From Promethearchaeota archaeon (GTDB lineage: Archaea; Asgardarchaeota; Lokiarchaeia; Sigynarchaeales; SOKP01), in the NCBI GenBank assembly GCA_014729315.1, contig WJKD01000093.1, forward strand, positions 1 through 8,553: DNA of 8,553 bases, given 5' to 3'. Position numbers and translations under genes: made by a program. Below the pieces are notes generated by a model. The model saw only the letters and a list, made by a program, of their open reading frames with translations, did no database searches and was not told where the DNA came from. The stretch's first letter is position 1. Every line of letters starts with the position of its first letter. Positions 6,236 to 8,553 of this stretch are shown here, in pieces.

Positions 6236-6862
6236 ATGTTAAATTTTATCTCGGTAGGTCTTACCTTGATTTTCATTAGTTCGCCTTGGTGGAGCTTGGC
6301 ATTTTCTTTTCTAACTATAATACTCTTTAATTATGCATTTGATCCGGTTTTGTATTTATTTTTTATGAGCGCATTTATAGCTCCTGGATTATTCTGTTGG
6401 ATATATTCTTTTGGAATACTTGTTTATCCAAAAACGAAGATTAGAATTATTATTCCTTATTTTATAATCTGCTTGATATATGAGAGCCTTTTGATATTCT
6501 TTCTGTTTACCAATCCAGACATAATTGCGGTATACGAGGGGAAATTCTCATATAGACGGACTTGGTTTAATATTGCATTCTTAGTATTTGTTATCGCAAC
6601 GACCATTATTACGGGGGGCATTTTTGCGATAAAATCAATTTCTTCAGAGAATTCCATAGTGCGCTGGAAAGGAATCTTTTTCTCAAATGCTATTATATCG
6701 TTTGTGCTCGCATCGGTCTTAGATGTATTTAGTGTTGGGAATTCAGTCCTTCAAATTATAACCAAAATTATATTTATCGCCATTGGAATTGAATATTGTC
6801 TAGGATTTTTCCTTCCTAATAGATTAACTATAGCTCTAACCGGGGAAAAATCACTTGATTAA
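6236..6862 (+). CDS. N-terminally shortened paralogue, copy C of the 7-TM family (6 TM predicted)
   Basis: This 208-aa membrane protein aligns without gaps to copies A and B with a constant offset of 39 residues: WW at 18-19, CWIYSF at 54-59, TG at 126-127, RWKG at 143-146, EYCLGF at 186-191. It therefore lacks exactly TM1 and the first cytoplasmic loop. The missing 39 codons would fill nearly all of the 121-nt gap after copy B, but that gap has stops in all three frames. The in-frame TAA at 6227-6229 rules out an upstream start. There is no Shine-Dalgarno site before the ATG. The rest of the frame is intact. It is either a functional 6-TM variant or a tandem duplicate losing its 5' end. Its topology would then be N-in or rearranged relative to its paralogues. 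Confidence 0.7.
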   Translation: MLNFISVGLTLIFISSPWWSLAFSFLTIILFNYAFDPVLYLFFMSAFIAPGLFCWIYSFGILVYPKTKIRIIIPYFIICLIYESLLIFFLFTNPDIIAVYEGKFSYRRTWFNIAFLVFVIATTIITGGIFAIKSISSENSIVRWKGIFFSNAIISFVLASVLDVFSVGNSVLQIITKIIFIAIGIEYCLGFFLPNRLTIALTGEKSLD

Positions 6863-6900
6863 CTAAATTTATTCATTTTATATTTTATCTTACTTTAATT
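6863..6900 (+). terminator. T-rich terminator after 7-TM copy C
   Basis: Repeated T-runs (TTTATTCATTTTATATTTTA) directly after the stop, without a hairpin, fit archaeal termination. Confidence 0.4.
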
Positions 6901-6910
6901 AAGATTAAAA

Positions 6911-6933
6911 AGCTTTCTATCAATTAGAAAGTT
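6911..6933 (+). repeat. Stem-loop upstream of the PhnN-type kinase gene
   Basis: CTTTCTA (6913-6919) and TAGAAAG (6925-6931) form a perfect 7-bp stem with a 5-nt loop. G-U and A-U pairs extend it to 9 bp. No T-tract follows, so it is not a standard terminator. It could be a leader structure or a palindromic operator for the gene starting at 6988. Confidence 0.4.
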
Positions 6934-6987
6934 AAATGATGGTAAAAAATTAATTTCCATTCCTATAGTCTTATAAAATATAATCTG

Positions 6988-7575
6988 GTGAGATTCATAA
7001 ATAAAAAAGATTATCCCGGAACACTCTTCTTAGTTATTGGTAATTCAGGCTCGGGAAAGGATTCTATTATTGCCAAAGTTATAAAGAATTATCCTTCCAA
7101 TTTAAAAACAGTGTATGCCGTTAGGAGATATATTACTAGACCGCCCTCTGAGACGGAAAAGAATATTTCAGTGACGGACGAGGAGTATGAAAAAATGATA
7201 TTCGAAAATAAATTCGCGCTATATTGGCATAGCTACGGTTTAGATTACGGAGTTCCAATAGAAGTCGAGGATTGGCTTAAAAATGGACATCCGGTTCTCG
7301 TGAACGTTAGTAGAACCATCGTCCACACTGCTAGGGAGAAATATAAAAATGTTAAAGTCGTTTTTGTGGAGGTTCCGTTTGATAAAACAGTAGAAAGAAT
7401 TAAAAAACGCGGCAGAGAAACGGGCGTTCTTCTGAGAGAACGTATCGAGAGAGCAAGAAAAAATCAAACATTTCCAACTGCAGACTTCGTGGTCGATAAT
7501 TCTGGCGATTTAGAGGATGCAGTTGAGCAATTTTTAGATTATGTAATTGAAATCGTGACCAGAGACAAAAATTAG
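6988..7575 (+). CDS. phnN: Ribose 1,5-bisphosphate phosphokinase, PhnN family (PRPP-forming)
   Basis: PhnN enzymes are guanylate-kinase-like P-loop kinases that phosphorylate ribose 1,5-bisphosphate with ATP to give PRPP. The PhnN hallmarks are seen in order: Walker A GNSGSGKDS (18-26; the D-S ending distinguishes it from guanylate kinase), RRYITR (46-51) in place of the TTR-x-PR segment of guanylate kinase, WHSYGLDYGVP (80-90), VLVNVSR (103-109), RGRE in the lid (141-144) and DNSGDL near the end (170-175). Length (195 aa) suits the family. No phn C-P lyase genes are nearby. In archaea ribose 1,5-bisphosphate is also an intermediate of the AMP phosphorylase/type III RuBisCO pathway, so a nucleotide-salvage or PRPP-supply role is likelier; that is inference. 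Start: GTG 6988 has no SD upstream. GGTGAG at 6987-6992 could instead be an SD for the in-frame ATA at 6997. Confidence 0.85.
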   Translation: MRFINKKDYPGTLFLVIGNSGSGKDSIIAKVIKNYPSNLKTVYAVRRYITRPPSETEKNISVTDEEYEKMIFENKFALYWHSYGLDYGVPIEVEDWLKNGHPVLVNVSRTIVHTAREKYKNVKVVFVEVPFDKTVERIKKRGRETGVLLRERIERARKNQTFPTADFVVDNSGDLEDAVEQFLDYVIEIVTRDKN

Positions 7576-7583
7576 GTAATTTT

Positions 7584-7600
7584 TAGATAAAATTTTTTTA
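7584..7600 (+). terminator. T-rich terminator after the PhnN-type gene
   Basis: Two T-runs (7580-7584 and 7593-7599) follow the stop at 7573-7575 and precede the tRNA gene. The AT-rich CTAAATTAAAC at 7611-7621, about 26 nt before the tRNA, is the only TATA-like candidate for the tRNA promoter. Confidence 0.4.
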
Positions 7601-7657
7601 AAATGAAATCCTAAATTAAACATTACTAAGTTTGATGGCCCAGTTCGTATAGTGGTA

Positions 7658-7677
7658 AATAGTTATTCTATCCATAG
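7658..7677 (+). other. 20-nt D-loop intron of tRNA-His (BHB motif)
   Basis: Core helix GTGG (7652-7655)/CCAT (7672-7675, one G-U) is flanked by 3-nt bulges TAA (7656-7658) and AGA (7676-7678). The intron side closes with ATAG (7659-7662)/CTAT (7668-7671) and a 5-nt loop. Cutting after the second base of each bulge removes 7658-7677 and leaves an 8-nt D loop. The outer helix is the D stem with A14 unpaired, so the motif is slightly relaxed on the exon side. Confidence 0.85.
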
Positions 7678-7715
7678 AGTATTGGGGACTGTGAATCCCT
7701 AGAGGCGGGTTCGAT

Positions 7716-7745
7716 AGGATTTGGAACTTCTCCTTTTTCTGAAAC
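7716..7745 (+). other. 30-nt T-loop intron of tRNA-His (BHB motif, position 59/60)
   Basis: Core helix TTCG (7710-7713)/TGAA (7740-7743, one G-U) is flanked by bulges ATA (7714-7716) and ACT (7744-7746). The outer helix is the perfect 5-bp T stem. Cutting after the second base of each bulge removes 7716-7745 and joins a canonical T loop, TTCGATT. The intron-side helix is weak (GGA against TTC). The split lies between nucleotides 59 and 60. Confidence 0.87.
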
Positions 7746-7762
7746 TCCCGCACTGGGCCCTA

Positions 7763-7777
7763 TTCCTCTTTTTTATT
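7763..7777 (+). terminator. T-tract terminator of tRNA-His
   Basis: TCCTCTTTTTTATT begins a few bases after the mature 3' end and has a six-T run, as usual for archaeal tRNA genes. Confidence 0.55.
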
Positions 7778-7836
7778 AATCTAAAATTAAGTCGCGTTAA
7801 ACTCGAAAAACAGTATAGATATTAGTTTTAGAGGTT

Positions 7837-7866
7837 TTCTTTTAAAAGAAGATAGATAGCTTCTTC
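7837..7866 (+). repeat. Overlapping palindrome and stem-loop upstream of the Cys-rich gene
   Basis: TTCTTTTAAAAGAA (7837-7850) is a perfect 14-nt palindrome. Its last three bases are also part of GAAGA (7848-7852), which can pair with TCTTC (7862-7866). The two pairings are mutually exclusive. Role unknown; the region is AT-rich and chance is possible. Confidence 0.3.
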
Positions 7867-7928
7867 AAATCCTAATCTCAAAAAACTACAAACTTAATAT
7901 TTTTTCTAATATTTTCTATGATGATCTT

Positions 7929-7953
7929 GATTTTTATATGAAATAAAGTGGAG
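7929..7953 (+). promoter_or_regulatory. TATA-like element and SD-like site before the Cys-rich gene
   Basis: TTTTTATATG (7931-7940) is TATA-like and would place transcription start at about 7961-7964, right at the TTG start codon, implying a leaderless message. GTGGAG at 7948-7953 is SD-like, 10 nt before the TTG, but would be transcribed only if an upstream promoter is used. The two signals imply different start mechanisms. Confidence 0.35.
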
Positions 7954-7963
7954 CATAAATAAA

Positions 7964-8419
7964 TTGCTTGAAATCAACGAGGATAAACTGAGAGATTTAC
8001 CGGGATGGGAAAAGGATGCTCCTGTACCCGTCTGTATGGGAGGAGACTACCGAGCACTAACTTTTTGTTGTAAACCCGGATATTCTTTAACTTTTGCCTT
8101 TAAATGTAGAAGAGATGAAATTTTAAAGGAACTCGGCATCAGCCCAAGTGAATTTATAAAAATCAAGGAAAAATTTTCTAAAGAGAACGACTGGGATTCT
8201 GATATTGTGTGTTTTGGGTCTATTTCGTATTGCTGCATGAGACGTGGAGGGTGTCCGAGAAGAGATTTAGCCCTACAGAAAAGATATCCAAATAAAACTA
8301 AAGATCAATTTATGAAAATTTACTTTCAAAAAAAAAAAGAACTTGCGAAAGTAATCTTGGATTGTGTTACTAATCCTCAAGCGAAAAAGAAAGTTGCACC
8401 TTATTTAAATCTGTTATGA
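7964..8419 (+). CDS. Eight-cysteine protein resembling methanogenesis marker 9 domain
   Basis: A 151-aa soluble protein with a Cys-rich core: C24, C35-C36, C48, C83, C90-C91 and C97, eight Cys within 74 residues, plus C134 outside. The core has two similar halves: C-MGGDYRALTFCC-x(11)-C and C-FGSISYCC-x(5)-C. From memory, the methanogenesis marker 9 domain has a core of about 69 residues with eight invariant Cys and duplicated aromatic-C-C motifs; the match of count, spacing and FCC/YCC motifs is good. The Cys pattern suggests binding of Fe-S cluster(s) or another metal. No other methanogenesis gene is seen in the window, so the name should not be read as proof of methanogenesis. The C-terminus (about 105-151) is basic and helical. 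TTG start. An 11-A run (8328-8338) lies within codons 122-125, after the core. Confidence 0.65.
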   Translation: MLEINEDKLRDLPGWEKDAPVPVCMGGDYRALTFCCKPGYSLTFAFKCRRDEILKELGISPSEFIKIKEKFSKENDWDSDIVCFGSISYCCMRRGGCPRRDLALQKRYPNKTKDQFMKIYFQKKKELAKVILDCVTNPQAKKKVAPYLNLL

Positions 8420-8553
8420 TCGCGCACTTAAATATACGCTTGAAAATATTTACTTATCTCACCACCTTCTTTTAAGACAAAAGACATTCGCTGGGGGGTC
8501 AAAAATATCCAAAATTCATATTCAATGCTTAACTTTTATTTAGTGTCATTAAT
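8420..8553. other. Intergenic end of window, no supportable gene
   Basis: I see no coding frame or RNA gene here. On the - strand GGTGGTGAG (about 8461-8469) is SD-like, but no frame stays open after it. Confidence 0.5.

Larger units (their letters stand above)
7637..7759 (+). tRNA. tRNA-His (anticodon GTG) with two introns
   Basis: The acceptor stem GCCCAGT (7638-7644) pairs perfectly with ACTGGGC (7752-7758). An extra G at -1 (7637) faces C73 (7759), the identity mark of tRNA-His. The anticodon stem is GGGGA (7684-7688)/TCCCT (7696-7700) around the loop CTGTGAA, with anticodon GTG at 7691-7693. The D stem is GTAT (7647-7650)/GTAT (7679-7682) with a G-U closing pair; the T stem is GCGGG (7705-7709)/CCCGC (7747-7751). 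The D and T loops are too long by 20 and 30 nt. Removing two BHB-defined introns leaves a normal 8-nt D loop and the 7-nt T loop TTCGATT, giving a 73-nt tRNA. CCA is not encoded. The variable loop is short (4 nt). A T-tract follows at 7766-7775. The anticodon loop, the commonest intron site, is uninterrupted. Confidence 0.95.

Noticed and set aside
6457..6657. 66-codon - strand frame inside 7-TM copy C
   Set aside because: The + strand frame aligns gap-free with copies A and B; the opposite frame has no support.
7240..7467. 75-codon - strand frame inside the PhnN-type gene
   Set aside because: Antisense to a gene with clear family motifs.
6988..7575. Guanylate kinase
   Set aside because: Walker A ends in K-D-S, and RRYITR and WHSYGLDYGVP match PhnN rather than guanylate kinase signatures.
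7637..7759. tRNA pseudogene because of oversized D and T loops
   Set aside because: All stems are intact and both extra segments are framed by exact BHB bulges whose removal gives normal loop sizes.
7919..7990. Possible C/D-box sRNA (ATGATGA ... CTGA)
   Set aside because: No credible D' and C' boxes between them, and the 3' end would fall inside the next coding region.
8047..8238. 63-codon - strand frame inside the Cys-rich gene
   Set aside because: Antisense to the conserved Cys core.

Overview
The window reads as archaeal chromosome. The base composition is AT-rich. Several starts follow GGTGAT/GGAGGTG-type Shine-Dalgarno sites, there are TATA-like promoters, and transcription units end in T-tracts. 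A CopG-type ribbon-helix-helix regulator is present. Most decisive is a tRNA-His gene interrupted by two introns, each of which folds into a bulge-helix-bulge (BHB), the archaeal splicing-endonuclease substrate. An Asgard (Lokiarchaeia-like) source fits the low GC and gene mix, but that lineage call is inference; 'archaeon' is firm.

Layout. (1) Positions 1-2831, + strand: the C-terminal part of an FtsX/MacB-type permease, followed by two complete and similar LolD/MacB-type ABC ATPases. Together they form one export or lipid/lipoprotein-handling ABC operon that ends in a T-rich terminator. (2) Positions 2963-6862: a locus dominated by three paralogous, colinear multi-TM proteins. Copy A is on the - strand; copies B and C are in tandem on the + strand. 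Between them, on the - strand, lie a 65-aa RHH regulator and a 255-aa soluble protein of unknown function. Copies A and B are predicted 7-TM proteins with N-out/C-in topology and no attached effector domain. Copy C lacks exactly the first TM segment. TTACAT-centred boxes occur upstream of all three - strand genes, so the RHH protein may control the locus. (3) Positions 6988-7575: a PhnN-type ribose 1,5-bisphosphate phosphokinase (PRPP-forming). (4) Positions 7637-7759: tRNA-His(GTG) with a 20-nt D-loop intron and a 30-nt T-loop intron. (5) Positions 7964-8419: a small eight-cysteine protein resembling the methanogenesis marker 9 domain.

How they fit together. The ABC genes are a clear functional unit. 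The 7-TM/RHH/unknown cluster is the best candidate for an undescribed system: lineage-specific membrane receptors or sensors with a local regulator. No function can be assigned from sequence alone. The phnN, tRNA and marker-9-like genes look like independent units, each with its own promoter region. No CRISPR array, transposase or rRNA was seen.
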